Shown piece by piece: positions 8,525 to 18,259 of a stretch of DNA of 64,000 nucleotides. The notes beneath the pieces were generated by a model. The model had not been told where the DNA came from. It searched no databases and was given only the letters and a program-made list of their open reading frames with translations. How positions within the stretch are numbered: position 1 is the first letter of the stretch; the number at the start of each line of letters is the position of its first letter. The stretch is from a methane-oxidizing endosymbiont of Gigantopelta aegis (GTDB taxonomy: Bacteria; Pseudomonadota; Gammaproteobacteria; Methylococcales; Methylomonadaceae), in NCBI RefSeq assembly GCF_016097405.1, contig NZ_JAEHGD010000002.1:383876-447875 (forward strand). The letters are read 5' to 3'. The position numbers and the translations under genes are program-made.

Positions 8525-10176
8525 TGTCAACATACCTGTCGCCTAGGAAATTTTAAATCAGGAGACAAAAATGAGCGTATTTAGCCAAGAATTTAAAGTA
8601 CAATCAGTAGAAAAAGCATTATCCAGAAGACCAGAACAATCGCTAAAGCAAATTGCAGTTACTTTAGGTGTGGGTTACTCCACACTTCAAAAATGGATTC
8701 GGTTAGCTAAGAAAAATCAACTCGAAAAAACAGAGTCAAACATGTCAAAAGAAAAAAAGCCCTCAAGATTGGAATACAGTAGAACGTTTTGAAGCCATTG
8801 TTCATTGTCATCATCTCACCGATGATCAGGCTAGCGCCTATTGTCGTGAACAAGGCATCTACTTACATCATCTAAATACCTGGAAAGCGGAATTTTGTCA
8901 GAATCTAAATCAACAGAATCCGTATATAAACAGGCGCAAACAAAACTCAAACAAGAAAACAAGCGTTTGCATAAGGAGCTAAACCGCAAAGAGAAAGCGT
9001 TATCAGAAACAGCGGCTTTACTGGTGTTATCAAAAAGTGCCAAGCGATCTGGGGGAAAAGGCGGCCGATTAATCGCCTACTCAGATCGCCAACACTACAG
9101 CGCACTCATTGATGAAGCCGTTGACAATGGAGCGCGGCAGAAATTAGCCTGTGAACTGGTGGGTATATCAGCTCGAACCTATCAGCGTTGGAACCGGGGA
9201 GAAGGACTCTCAGAAGACCTACGACTGCACAATACAGCGCCTGTGCACAATCAATTATCCGAGGCCATCAAGCAAGAAATCATCACCGTGATTAATAAAC
9301 CGGAATACAGCGCTTTAACGCCGCATCAAATCGTTCCGAGGTTATTGGATTTGGGCTGCTATCTCGCATCAGAATCAACCTTTATCGTGTCATGAAAGCC
9401 CACAACCAGCTTAAGCACAGAGCTAAAGGAGCCGCAGGTCAGCATAATAAACCGCAGTCACTCAAAGCCACACAGGCCAATCAAATCTACTCGTGGGATA
9501 TTACGTATTTATTAAGCCCCGTCAAAGGGCAGTATTTTTACCTCTACATGGTGATGGACATCTATAGTCGGAAAATCGTAGGCTGGCAAGTTCATGATGC
9601 CGAATCAAGCGCACACGCTGCTGATTTGATCGAAGATATCGCTCGCCGGGAAAACATCGACAAAAAGCAATTGGTGATACATTCTGACAACGGCAGTCCG
9701 ATGAAAGGCGCAACATTAAGGGCCAAATTGGTCGATTTAGACATTGCCACGTCGTTCAGCAGACCTCGTGTCAGTAATGATAATCCTTATTCAGAATCGT
9801 TATTTAAAACAGTCAAATATCATCATACCTTTCCAGAAAACCCTTTTAAAACATTAAGCGAAGCCAGGAACTGGGTTGAAGCTTTCGTTTGTTGGTTCAA
9901 CAATGAACATCAACACAGTGCGCTCAAGTTTGTAACACCCAACCAACGCCATAACGGCTTAGACAGCGCCGTACTCGAAAAAAGAAAACGAGTCATCGAG
10001 CAAGCAAAAAGAGACAATCCAGAGCGATGGAATGGACGACAAACACGAAATTTAACGCCCATTGGCCATGTTTATCTTAATCCGGATAAGGAAAATTTCA
10101 ACACAACAGAATGTCAAGCAGCTTAATAAAATTCATTTCGTAAATTATTGCAAAAAATGCGACAGGTTGGTTGACA
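8525..10176 (+). mobile_element. IS3-like insertion sequence within zapD
   Basis: The 1652-bp element is bounded by inverted ends TGTCAACATACCTGTCGC (left) and TGTCAACCAACCTGTCGC (right, read inward), 16 of 18 identical. It carries an HTH OrfA-like segment and an rve-type DDE transposase on the plus strand. The flanking bases (CCTA and TTTA) show no clear target duplication. This agrees with a deletion of neighbouring zapD sequence after insertion. Confidence 0.9.
8571..10126 (+). pseudogene. IS3-like transposase with three frame breaks
   Basis: Segment 1 (8571-8792) is an HTH protein (SLKQIAVTLGVGYSTLQKW). Its sense continues in another frame as QDWNTVERFEAIVHCHHLTD, then again from a TTG at 8895 (coiled segment and second HTH, AYSDRQHY) to 9395. 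The DDE catalytic core follows at 9392-10126: Asp in YSWDITYL, Asp in HSDNGS and Glu in DNPYSESLFK. The breaks fall at an A7 run (8752-8758), a T4 run (8893-8896) and a T3 run near 9380. The A7G would permit slippage, but the -1 frame there stops quickly, so this looks like decay or base-calling error rather than programmed frameshifting. Confidence 0.82.
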
Positions 10177-10177
10177 T

Positions 10178-10401
10178 TTAGCGATTTTTATTTGTCGATC
10201 CATTTCTTTCAATAATTCTGATTTCAGGTCATTACGGCTGAAAATCATTAGAATTTCTAACAGAATAGAAATCGCAGCCCGTTTTTCAAATACCGTGTTG
10301 CCTTGCAGAAAATGATTGAGTTGCATAAATAATTGCTCAAGTCGCATAAAAACTCTGATGCGTTCATTGAGCGGAAATTCATAAGTGATTTGTGTGTTCA
10401 A
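10178..10401 (-). pseudogene. zapD: zapD 5' fragment (N-terminal part)
   Basis: The fragment starts with a TTG codon and reads MNTQITYEFPLNERIRVFMR, then ELLKEMDRQIKIAK. It is a clear match to the first ~75 residues of ZapD, which bundles FtsZ filaments. The IS3-like element cuts it at 10176. It lies directly after coaE on the minus strand, the usual position. The cell would make at most a short peptide with an IS-derived tail. Confidence 0.88.
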
Positions 10402-10418
10402 ACCGAAGTGAGCCTTGA

Positions 10419-11027
10419 TTAAATCAATGAAAGATATAAATTGTGAAGGTTTTTAACCTGTTCTGCAAGTTCGGCCGTTGATTTTGAATTATCGATAATG
10501 TCATCGGCTCGGCCTAAACGCTCTTCACGACTGGATTGACTAGCGATGATACGCTGGATTTGGTCATCATCTAATTGGTCGCGTTGTTTAACGCGCTGCA
10601 GTTGTAAAGTTTCCGGGCAGTCAATGACTAAAATACGATCGACCAGATCAGTCATGTCAGTTTCAAATAATAATGGGATGGCAAGGATGACATAAGGGCT
10701 AAGTTGTGCCGCAGCTTGTGTTTTCAGGCGTTGGTAAATCAAAGGATGCAGGATGTTTTCCAGACATTGTTTTTTGGCGGGGTCGGCAAAAATGATCTGG
10801 CCCAGTTTTTTACGATCTAGAGTGCCGTCGGCTAATAAGATATTGCCAAAAGTCAGTTGGATTTGGGCGAGTGCAGCTTGCCCTGGCGCAACAATTTCAC
10901 GGGCAATGATATCGGCATCGATAATTGGAATTGAAAAGGCGGAAAACAGCTTGCAAACAGTGCTTTTGCCGCTGCCTATGCCGCCGGTCAAGCCGATTTT
11001 TAATGGTGGGTTAAAGGCCTGTGGCAT
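10419..11027 (-). CDS. coaE: Dephospho-CoA kinase
   Basis: The 202-residue product has the P-loop GGIGSGKST (about residues 15-23), the DADIIAREIV substrate segment and the LLFE motif, all typical of CoaE. It phosphorylates dephospho-CoA in the last step of CoA synthesis. Its start overlaps the end of pilD by 17 bases, as in other gammaproteobacteria. Confidence 0.96.
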   Translation of the reverse strand: MPQAFNPPLKIGLTGGIGSGKSTVCKLFSAFSIPIIDADIIAREIVAPGQAALAQIQLTFGNILLADGTLDRKKLGQIIFADPAKKQCLENILHPLIYQRLKTQAAAQLSPYVILAIPLLFETDMTDLVDRILVIDCPETLQLQRVKQRDQLDDDQIQRIIASQSSREERLGRADDIIDNSKSTAELAEQVKNLHNLYLSLI

Positions 11028-11904
11028 TAAGGTACAGTTGATTGAGTTGGTCGCCCCAAATCAAAGCCAGCCAGCCAGCCGCGGCCAGATAAGGGCCGAA
11101 CGGGATGGGTTGACGGTGGTCATGTTTGACAAAAACAATCATAGCAATGCCAAGAATAGCGCCGACAAGAGACGATAACAGGATGATGAGTGGTAGATAT
11201 TGCCAGCCCAGCCAGGCGCCGAGCAAGGCGAGTAATTTGAAATCGCCATAACCCATGCCTTCTTTACCTGTGAACAGTTTAAACAGATGATAGACCGACC
11301 ATAAACTCAAATAACCGGCAATTGCACCGATGACGCTTGATTCAAGGTCGGTGAACACAGCAAACAAATTGAGAAAAATACCTAGCCACAGCATTGGCAA
11401 AGTGAGCTGATCGGGCAGTAACTGATGATCAATATCAATGAAGCTCAATACGATTAATACCCAGGTTAATGCTAAGGCAAATAACAACGCGAGGCTGAAA
11501 CCAAAATGCCAGGCGACAATGGCGGATAATACAGCGGTGAAGGCTTCAATTAAGGGATAGCGAATCGAGATAGGTGTTTTACAGTGGTGGCATTTGCCGC
11601 CTAACAACAGGTAACTTATCACCGGAATATTTTGCCAGGGTTTGACCGGTGCTTTACATTCTGGGCAGTGTGAATTTGGGACAGACAGATTGAAAGGCGG
11701 CTGTTCTGTTTCTGCCGCCATTTCCAGATAGTCCAGGCATTCTTTCCGCCAGGCATGATTCATCATTACGGGTAAACGGTAGATAACGACATTTAAAAAA
11801 CTGCCGACCAGTAGCCCTAAAATAAAGACGATTGTTGTGAGTATTAGCGGCGATTGTTCCAGGAGATCTATTATAGACATAGTTTTGTTAAACGGCGGCA
11901 CCAA
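11011..11904 (-). CDS. pilD: Type IV prepilin peptidase / N-methyltransferase
   Basis: The 297-residue membrane protein carries two zinc-type Cys pairs (CPECKAP and CHHCKTPIS) in its cytoplasmic loop, then the two catalytic aspartates of the GxGD-type aspartic peptidases (FIDIDHQLLPD and GYGDFKLLA). It cleaves and methylates prepilins and pseudopilins in the inner membrane. It overlaps pilC upstream by 17 bases. Confidence 0.96.
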   Translation of the reverse strand: MVPPFNKTMSIIDLLEQSPLILTTIVFILGLLVGSFLNVVIYRLPVMMNHAWRKECLDYLEMAAETEQPPFNLSVPNSHCPECKAPVKPWQNIPVISYLLLGGKCHHCKTPISIRYPLIEAFTAVLSAIVAWHFGFSLALLFALALTWVLIVLSFIDIDHQLLPDQLTLPMLWLGIFLNLFAVFTDLESSVIGAIAGYLSLWSVYHLFKLFTGKEGMGYGDFKLLALLGAWLGWQYLPLIILLSSLVGAILGIAMIVFVKHDHRQPIPFGPYLAAAGWLALIWGDQLNQLYLNATGL

Positions 11905-13108
11905 GTTTAAAGATAGGCAAATACATGGCGACGATCAGTCCGCCGACTAAGATACCGAGAATAACCATAATAATAGGCTCCATCAAACTGCTCAAATTAT
12001 CTACCAGGTTGTCTACTTCTTCTTCAAAAAAATCGGCAACCTTATCCAGCATAGCATCAATTGAGCCTGATTCTTCACCAATAGCAACCATTTGTACGAC
12101 CATGTGGGGAAAGATACCCGTCTGGGTCATGGCGAATTGTAATTGCTGGCCGGTTGAGACATCTTCACGCATTTGTATTACGGCATCATAAAACACGCTA
12201 TTGCCACAGGCACCGGCTACAGATTCTAAGGCATCAACCAACGGTACGCCCGCAGCTGACATAGTGGATAGCGTTCGGGCAAAACGGGCAATTGCGGATT
12301 TTTCAAGAATCATGCCGACAACCGGTATTTTTAATAAGGTTCTATCCAAAATCTGGTTGAATTTATGCGAGCGTTTTTTGAAATAGCTGAAGATATAAGC
12401 TGCGCCTGCGATGACAGCTAAAACCATCCACCACCATTCCTGTGCCCATTCGGATAAATGGATGACAAATTGGGTAAAGGCCGGAAGGTCGGCGCCAAAA
12501 CTTTTAAATAAGTCTTCAAATACGGGCACGACAAAGATAAGCAGTACCGCTGTGACAATAAAGGCAACCACTAAAACGGCAACCGGATAGGTCAATGCTT
12601 TTTTGACTTTTTTCTTGATGGATTCAGATTTTTCCTTATAGGTCGCAATTTTGTCCAGTAAGGTCTCTAATACCCCGGCTTGTTCGCCGGCTTCCACCAG
12701 GTTACAAAACAGGTCGTCAAAATAAATACCTTTTTTTCGGAGTGCTTGTGCCAGTGTATCTCCTCCTTCAATATCGGCTTTTATGGATAATAGCATATCG
12801 GCCATGCTCGGGTTTTCATGGCCACGTCCGACAATGTCAAATGCCTGAACCAAAGGGACACCGGCTTCTAACATGGTTGCCAATTGCCGCGCAAAAACGG
12901 CAATATCACCCGGTGTAATCGGTTTGGGTCTTTTGCTGAACAGTGGTTTGGGCTTGGGCTTTATTTTAATGACCCGAATCCCCATTTTGCGTAATTCGAG
13001 GCGGGCGACAGTTTCGTCTTTGGCTGTAATTTCGCCCTTAGTTTTTTGTTTCTGCTTATCGAACCCTTCCCAGATAAAATCAATCAGGGTTTCTGTTTTT
13101 TCTGCCAT
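11888..13108 (-). CDS. pilC: Type IV pilus inner-membrane platform protein PilC
   Basis: The 406-residue product has the duplicated GspF/PilC domain: GDIAVFARQLATMLEAGVPL in the first half and ARFARTLSTMSAAGVPLVDA in the second. There are three membrane segments. It anchors the pilus assembly motor. It sits 2 bases after pilB and overlaps pilD. Confidence 0.97.
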   Translation of the reverse strand: MAEKTETLIDFIWEGFDKQKQKTKGEITAKDETVARLELRKMGIRVIKIKPKPKPLFSKRPKPITPGDIAVFARQLATMLEAGVPLVQAFDIVGRGHENPSMADMLLSIKADIEGGDTLAQALRKKGIYFDDLFCNLVEAGEQAGVLETLLDKIATYKEKSESIKKKVKKALTYPVAVLVVAFIVTAVLLIFVVPVFEDLFKSFGADLPAFTQFVIHLSEWAQEWWWMVLAVIAGAAYIFSYFKKRSHKFNQILDRTLLKIPVVGMILEKSAIARFARTLSTMSAAGVPLVDALESVAGACGNSVFYDAVIQMREDVSTGQQLQFAMTQTGIFPHMVVQMVAIGEESGSIDAMLDKVADFFEEEVDNLVDNLSSLMEPIIMVILGILVGGLIVAMYLPIFKLGAAV

Positions 13109-13110
13109 GG

Positions 13111-14835
13111 TTATTCCTTAGTGACTCGGTCGATTTCTTCGAGTGACGTTATGCCTTGTTTGACTTTCAGTAAACCGGATAAACGTAAATCATTTATACC
13201 TTCACTGAGCGATAATTCTGCCAATTCCATCGCATTTCCGCCTTTTAAAATCAGTGCACGCATGTTTTCGCTGATAGTCATCACCTGGTAAATTCCGACC
13301 CGACCTTTGTAGCCTCGGGTGCAATGCTCGCAGCCGTCGTCATTGGCAATAAAAATTTCAAGGTTGTCAATTTCGTCGGCTTTAAAACCGGCATCAAGGT
13401 AAATTTTTTCAGGGTAATCGGCTGGTTTTTTACAGTGTTCACATAGTCGACGGGCCAAGCGCTGGGCCATGACCAAGTTAATCGCCGACACGATATTAAA
13501 TGGCTCGATACCCATTTGCATCAGGCGGTTGATAGTTTGTGGCGCATCGTTGGTATGTAGAGTGGAAAGTACCAAGTGGCCGGTTTGTGCGGCTTTTACG
13601 GCAATACTGGCCGTTTCTAAGTCACGGATTTCGCCCACCATGATAATATCGGGATCTTGCCGCAGGAAGGCTTTCAAGGCTTCAGCAAAGGTCAGGCCAG
13701 CTTTGGGATTGACATTGACTTGGTTAATGCCTTCAACGGTGATTTCCACAGGATCCTCTGCTGTGGAAATATTTCTTTCCATGCTGTTTAGAATATTGAG
13801 ACCAGTATAGAGTGAGACTGTTTTACCGCTTCCGGTCGGGCCTGTTACTAGAACCATGCCATAAGGCTTATGGATTGCGCTTAAAAAAAGTTCTTGCTGC
13901 TCCGGTTCAAAGCCTAATTTTTCAATGCCCATCTGGGCGCTGGTTGGGTCTAATATTCTGAGAACGACCTTTTCGCCGTATAAAGTTGGACAGGTGTTGA
14001 CCCGGAAATCAATCGCCCGGTTTTTGGATAGTTGCATTTTGATACGGCCATCCTGGGGAACACGGCGTTCGGCGATATCCATACGTGACATGACCTTGAT
14101 ACGGGAAATAATCCGGTTTGAAATATTGACCGGTGGCGAGGCGGCTTCATACAAAATTCCATCGCTGCGATAGCGGATGCGAAATTTTTTTTCAAAGGGT
14201 TCCAGGTGAATATCCGAAACACCTTTTTTAATCGCATCCAGCAGGATTTTATTGACAAAACGGACAATGGGGGCGTCATCGACATCGGAGGTGTCCTCTG
14301 GTGGTTTCTCTTCTTCACCTGAGGAAATGTCGATATTATCCAGATCCTCATCTAGAAGATCAGTCATTGCCGTTTCTGCGGCCTCTAAAGCGGCGTCTAT
14401 CGCCTTACTGAGCTTGTCTTCTTCAACCAGAATATTTTCGGTATTCAGCCGGGTATGGAATTTTATTTCATCCAGTGCCTGGAAATTGGTTGGGTCAGAG
14501 GTGGCAACGAACAAACGATTGCCGCGTTTGAACAGGGGTAAGGCATGATGTTGGCGAATCAGTTTTTCATCGAGTAATTTTGTGGGTAGGGCAGAGATGT
14601 CAATCGCATCTAGGTCGAAAAAAGGGACGCCAAATTCTTGTGATGCAATAGAGGCAATAATACGACTATCAATTTTGTCGTGATTAACCAGATAACTGAT
14701 TAACGATATTTTTTGTTCAGCGGATGCCGCTAGCGCTTGTTGCGCGGCTTCTTTGGTTAATAATCCTTCACTAACCAGACATCGGGCAAGCCCGCTAAAT
14801 TGTAATTCATTTGCAGAAGTTGACATGAATACCAA
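13111..14835 (-). CDS. pilB: Type IV pilus assembly ATPase PilB
   Basis: The 574-residue product has a T2SSE N-terminal domain, then Walker A GPTGSGKT, the Asp box (AEDPVEI), Walker B region (MVGEIRDLETA), the His box (LSTLHTNDAPQT) and a tetra-cysteine zinc site (CEHCKK and CEHC about 45 residues apart). These mark PilB, the extension ATPase. It opens the pilB-pilC-pilD-coaE-zapD-yacG run. Confidence 0.97.
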   Translation of the reverse strand: MVFMSTSANELQFSGLARCLVSEGLLTKEAAQQALAASAEQKISLISYLVNHDKIDSRIIASIASQEFGVPFFDLDAIDISALPTKLLDEKLIRQHHALPLFKRGNRLFVATSDPTNFQALDEIKFHTRLNTENILVEEDKLSKAIDAALEAAETAMTDLLDEDLDNIDISSGEEEKPPEDTSDVDDAPIVRFVNKILLDAIKKGVSDIHLEPFEKKFRIRYRSDGILYEAASPPVNISNRIISRIKVMSRMDIAERRVPQDGRIKMQLSKNRAIDFRVNTCPTLYGEKVVLRILDPTSAQMGIEKLGFEPEQQELFLSAIHKPYGMVLVTGPTGSGKTVSLYTGLNILNSMERNISTAEDPVEITVEGINQVNVNPKAGLTFAEALKAFLRQDPDIIMVGEIRDLETASIAVKAAQTGHLVLSTLHTNDAPQTINRLMQMGIEPFNIVSAINLVMAQRLARRLCEHCKKPADYPEKIYLDAGFKADEIDNLEIFIANDDGCEHCTRGYKGRVGIYQVMTISENMRALILKGGNAMELAELSLSEGINDLRLSGLLKVKQGITSLEEIDRVTKE

Positions 14836-14925
14836 AAATACGCGTTTAAAACTGTAACCTAATAATAGTGGATAAGTTGTTTTTGTCTAAGGAATGTTGG
14901 ATAAAAGTTGAATCAGAGCAGGCGA

Positions 14926-14964
14926 CACTCTCTGCCAGAACGATGGATTCTGGCAGAGAGAGTG
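14926..14964. terminator. Stem-loop between valS and pilB
   Basis: The arms CACTCTCTGCCAGA and TCTGGCAGAGAGAGTG form a near-perfect hairpin with a short loop. It lies 5 bases beyond the valS stop codon. A TTTTT run follows only on the plus strand, so in the valS direction it lacks the usual U-tract. It may still terminate or stabilise the valS transcript. Confidence 0.6.
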
Positions 14965-14968
14965 GTTT

Positions 14969-17776
14969 TTATAGCGTGGCTATTTTTTCCCGTTGCTCTA
15001 GTAGTTCTTGCAGGTGCTTTTGCAGCCGGTTTTGTTTTTGTTTTTCTTTCTCAATAACGTCAGCAGGCGCTTTGTCAATAAATTTAGGGTTGTTCAGCTT
15101 ACCTTCGATGCGTGGCAGTTCTTTTTCGATCTTCTGGATTTCTTTATCCAGTCGCGCTAATTCAGCCGCTTTATCAATCAGCCCCGCCATTGGAATCAGA
15201 ATACGCATTTCGCCGACTAACGCAATGGCTGATTCAGGTTCAGGTACATTTTCATCCAGCCATTCGATAGATGCCAGTCGGCCCAGTTTTAATAAATAAG
15301 CTTGGCTGTTTTCAACAAAGGCCTTGTCTTTAGTATTGCCGTTTTGCAATAAAACTGGCAATGGTTTGCCTGGGGCAATATTCATTTCGCCTCGGATGCG
15401 GCGGGTGCCGAGAATGAAGTCCATCACCCATTGAATTTGTTCGATGGCATCGCTATCGATCTGTGCACTATCGGCTTCAGGGTAGGGCTGTAACATGATG
15501 GTTTCGCCTTCAATCCCTGCGAGTGGCGCGACACGTTGCCAGATTTCTTCGGTGATGAAGGGAATTAATGGATGGGCGACGCGTAGGAGTTGTTCTAGCA
15601 CAGACAGCAAGGTTCTGCGGGTTCCCCGCTGTAAAGCGGCGTTTTCTGATTGCAGGGAAATTTTGGCTAATTCCAGATACCAGTCGCAGTATTCATTCCA
15701 GGTAAATTCATAAATGGCTTGTGCAACCCGGTCAAATCGATAAAGCGCAATGTCTTTATGAACCTGTTCAATCATCTGATGTAGGCGCGATGTAATCCAA
15801 AGGTCGGCCTGCGAAAATTCAATGGCTTCGTCAGATAAGCCATTATCTTGATTTTCGGTGTTCATCAGCACGTAACGCGCAGCATTCCACAGTTTATTAC
15901 AGAAATTCCGATAACCTTCGGTGCGAGCCAGGTCAAAGCGAATATCGCGTCCGGTTGAGGCGAGTGAGGCGAAGGTAAAGCGTAAGGCGTCGGTTCCGAA
16001 CGAGGGAATACCATCTGGGAATTGTTTACGCGTGGCTTTTTCTATTTTTGCCGCTAGATGCGGTTGCATCATACCAGAGATGCGTTTTTTGACCAGTGTC
16101 TCAAGATCTATACCATCAATCAGGTCAATCGGATCGAGTACATTGCCTTTCGATTTAGACATTTTCTGGCCTTCGGCATCGCGTACCAGACCATGAATAT
16201 AAACTTCCTTGAAGGGCACATCATCTTGAAACTTCAACCCCATCATAATCATTCTGGCGACCCAGAAGAAAATGATGTCAAAACCTGTGACCAACACACT
16301 GGTTGGATAATGCTTGGCGAGTTCAGGTGTTTGTTCGGGCCAGCCAAGAGTGGAAAACGGCCACAATGCTGATGAAAACCAGGTATCGAGAACATCTTCG
16401 TCCTGTTTTAAGGGGTAATCGGCGGCTAATTGATGGGTTTCTCGCACTTCTTGTTCATTGCGGCCGACATAGACATTGCCCAGCTCGTCATACCAGGCCG
16501 GAATGCGGTGTCCCCACCAGATTTGTCGGGAAATACACCAGTCTTGAATGTTACGCATCCATTCAAAGTAGGTGTTTTTCCAGTTATCAGGTACAAATTT
16601 GATGTTGCCGTTTTCGACGGCTTTGATGGCAGGTTTGGCCAGTGGTTCGACCTTGACATACCATTGATCAGTCAAGAATGGCTCAATGACGGCGCCGGTG
16701 CGATCACCGCGTGGCACCATTAGTTTGTGATCTTCAATTTTTTCAAGTAGGCCTTGTTGTTCCAGGTCGGCGATGATTTGTTTGCGTGCGTCAAACCGAT
16801 CTAATCCGACATAGGCTTGAGGAATGAGGTTGAAGTTATCGTTATTATCGCGAATGGTAGCGTCGGCAGTAAAAATATTGATCAAACCACCATGAGGTTG
16901 GTCGGCAATCGCCGACATATCACGATGCCGACTCCAGACCTCATAGTCATTAAAATCATGTGCCGGCGTAATTTTAACGCAGCCGGTGCCGAATTCAGGA
17001 TCGACATAGTCATCGGCGATAATCGGAATCTTGCGACCGGTTAATGGTAATTCGACATATTCGCCAATCAGATGTTTGTAGCGTTCATCGTCTGGATGAA
17101 CGGCAACGGCAGCGTCACCTAACATGGTTTCTGGCCGGGTCGTGGCAACGATTAAATGGCCGGTTCCATTGGTAAATGGATAGCGCATATGCCACATAAA
17201 GCCATTTTCTTCTTCCGACAATACTTCAAGATCCGATACTGCCGTATGCAAAACAGGATCCCAGTTGACCAGACGTTTACCGCGGTAAATCAGGCCTTCC
17301 TCATATAATTTAATGAAAACATCCTGTACCGCTTTTGACATACCTTCGTCCATGGTGAAGCGTTCGCGGCTCCAGTCCAGTGATGCGCCCATGCGGCGTA
17401 GTTGGCGAGTGATGGTGCCGCCAGACTGTTGTTTCCATTCCCATACTTTTTCGACAAATTTTTCGCGGCCATAATCAAAGCGGGTTTTGCCTTCGGCATT
17501 GATCAAGCGCTCCACTACCATTTGGGTGGCGATGCCGGCATGGTCGGTGCCCGCCTGCCATAAAGTACAGTTACCTTTCATGCGATGGTAGCGAATCAGG
17601 GCGTCCATAATGGTATCCTGAAATGCATGGCCCATATGCAGACTGCCGGTGACGTTCGGTGGCGGAATCATAATGCAGTAGGATTCACCGTCACCTTGCG
17701 GGGCAAAATAGCCTTTTTGTTCCCAGGTGTCATACCAGCGTTGTTCGATTGCGTGTGGTGCGTAAGTTTTTTCCAT
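14969..17776 (-). CDS. valS: Valyl-tRNA synthetase
   Basis: The 935-residue product is a class I synthetase with [12 protein letters not shown] (HIGH-type motif) near residue 40, an editing domain with [10 protein letters not shown], a KMSKS loop ([14 protein letters not shown]) and a C-terminal coiled coil ([20 protein letters not shown]) found only in ValRS. It charges tRNA-Val. It is preceded by holC and pepA, the conserved gammaproteobacterial order. Confidence 0.98.
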   Translation of the reverse strand: MEKTYAPHAIEQRWYDTWEQKGYFAPQGDGESYCIMIPPPNVTGSLHMGHAFQDTIMDALIRYHRMKGNCTLWQAGTDHAGIATQMVVERLINAEGKTRFDYGREKFVEKVWEWKQQSGGTITRQLRRMGASLDWSRERFTMDEGMSKAVQDVFIKLYEEGLIYRGKRLVNWDPVLHTAVSDLEVLSEEENGFMWHMRYPFTNGTGHLIVATTRPETMLGDAAVAVHPDDERYKHLIGEYVELPLTGRKIPIIADDYVDPEFGTGCVKITPAHDFNDYEVWSRHRDMSAIADQPHGGLINIFTADATIRDNNDNFNLIPQAYVGLDRFDARKQIIADLEQQGLLEKIEDHKLMVPRGDRTGAVIEPFLTDQWYVKVEPLAKPAIKAVENGNIKFVPDNWKNTYFEWMRNIQDWCISRQIWWGHRIPAWYDELGNVYVGRNEQEVRETHQLAADYPLKQDEDVLDTWFSSALWPFSTLGWPEQTPELAKHYPTSVLVTGFDIIFFWVARMIMMGLKFQDDVPFKEVYIHGLVRDAEGQKMSKSKGNVLDPIDLIDGIDLETLVKKRISGMMQPHLAAKIEKATRKQFPDGIPSFGTDALRFTFASLASTGRDIRFDLARTEGYRNFCNKLWNAARYVLMNTENQDNGLSDEAIEFSQADLWITSRLHQMIEQVHKDIALYRFDRVAQAIYEFTWNEYCDWYLELAKISLQSENAALQRGTRRTLLSVLEQLLRVAHPLIPFITEEIWQRVAPLAGIEGETIMLQPYPEADSAQIDSDAIEQIQWVMDFILGTRRIRGEMNIAPGKPLPVLLQNGNTKDKAFVENSQAYLLKLGRLASIEWLDENVPEPESAIALVGEMRILIPMAGLIDKAAELARLDKEIQKIEKELPRIEGKLNNPKFIDKAPADVIEKEKQKQNRLQKHLQELLEQREKIATL

Positions 17777-17800
17777 GGATTTCTTATAGTGTCTGAATCA

Positions 17801-18259
17801 TTAAGAAGGGTTAGTCTGTTTGTGCTTGTCCGCCATATTATGTGTGGTCATTTTAAAGCCGGCTTGTTGATAATGACGATAACGTTGTCGCCCCATTTTC
17901 CGGCTTTCTTGGCTGGAGGTCAGTATTTCCACGATTTTTTTGCATTGCTCAAATTGTTGCGGGATATGGGTCGATAGATTGACTACGATATCTCGCCGGT
18001 TTTTCGGTATTGGTTCGCCATTTATCAAAACTTCATCAATATCGGCAGGTGTATCATTCTGATACAGGCTATGCGGAACAAAGCTGCCAGCGCGGAAGGT
18101 CCATAATAAATCATCGATTTGCTGGCTTTGTTGGCTTGAGCCAGTTAAAACATAGCAGAATTGGCCACTGCGATAGATTTTTTCAATCAGGCGGCAGGCA
18201 AAGTGCTGGCGTTCTGTTTCCGATTCAGCTGCCAACACATAGAAAATTGCCTCAGGCAT
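17801..18259 (-). CDS. holC: DNA polymerase III chi subunit
   Basis: The 152-residue product contains the HolC features: a start AIFYVLAAESETERQHFACRL, DDLLWTFRAGSFVPHSL and INLS-like VVNLSTHIPQQF. The subunit links the clamp loader to single-strand binding protein. It overlaps the pepA stop by 8 bases and lies 24 bases before valS, as in E. coli. Confidence 0.93.
   Translation of the reverse strand: MPEAIFYVLAAESETERQHFACRLIEKIYRSGQFCYVLTGSSQQSQQIDDLLWTFRAGSFVPHSLYQNDTPADIDEVLINGEPIPKNRRDIVVNLSTHIPQQFEQCKKIVEILTSSQESRKMGRQRYRHYQQAGFKMTTHNMADKHKQTNPS

Noticed and set aside
8895-9395. A TTG-started 166-codon frame as its own gene in the IS3-like element
   Set aside because: The sense continues on both sides in other frames, so it is a piece of one transposase.
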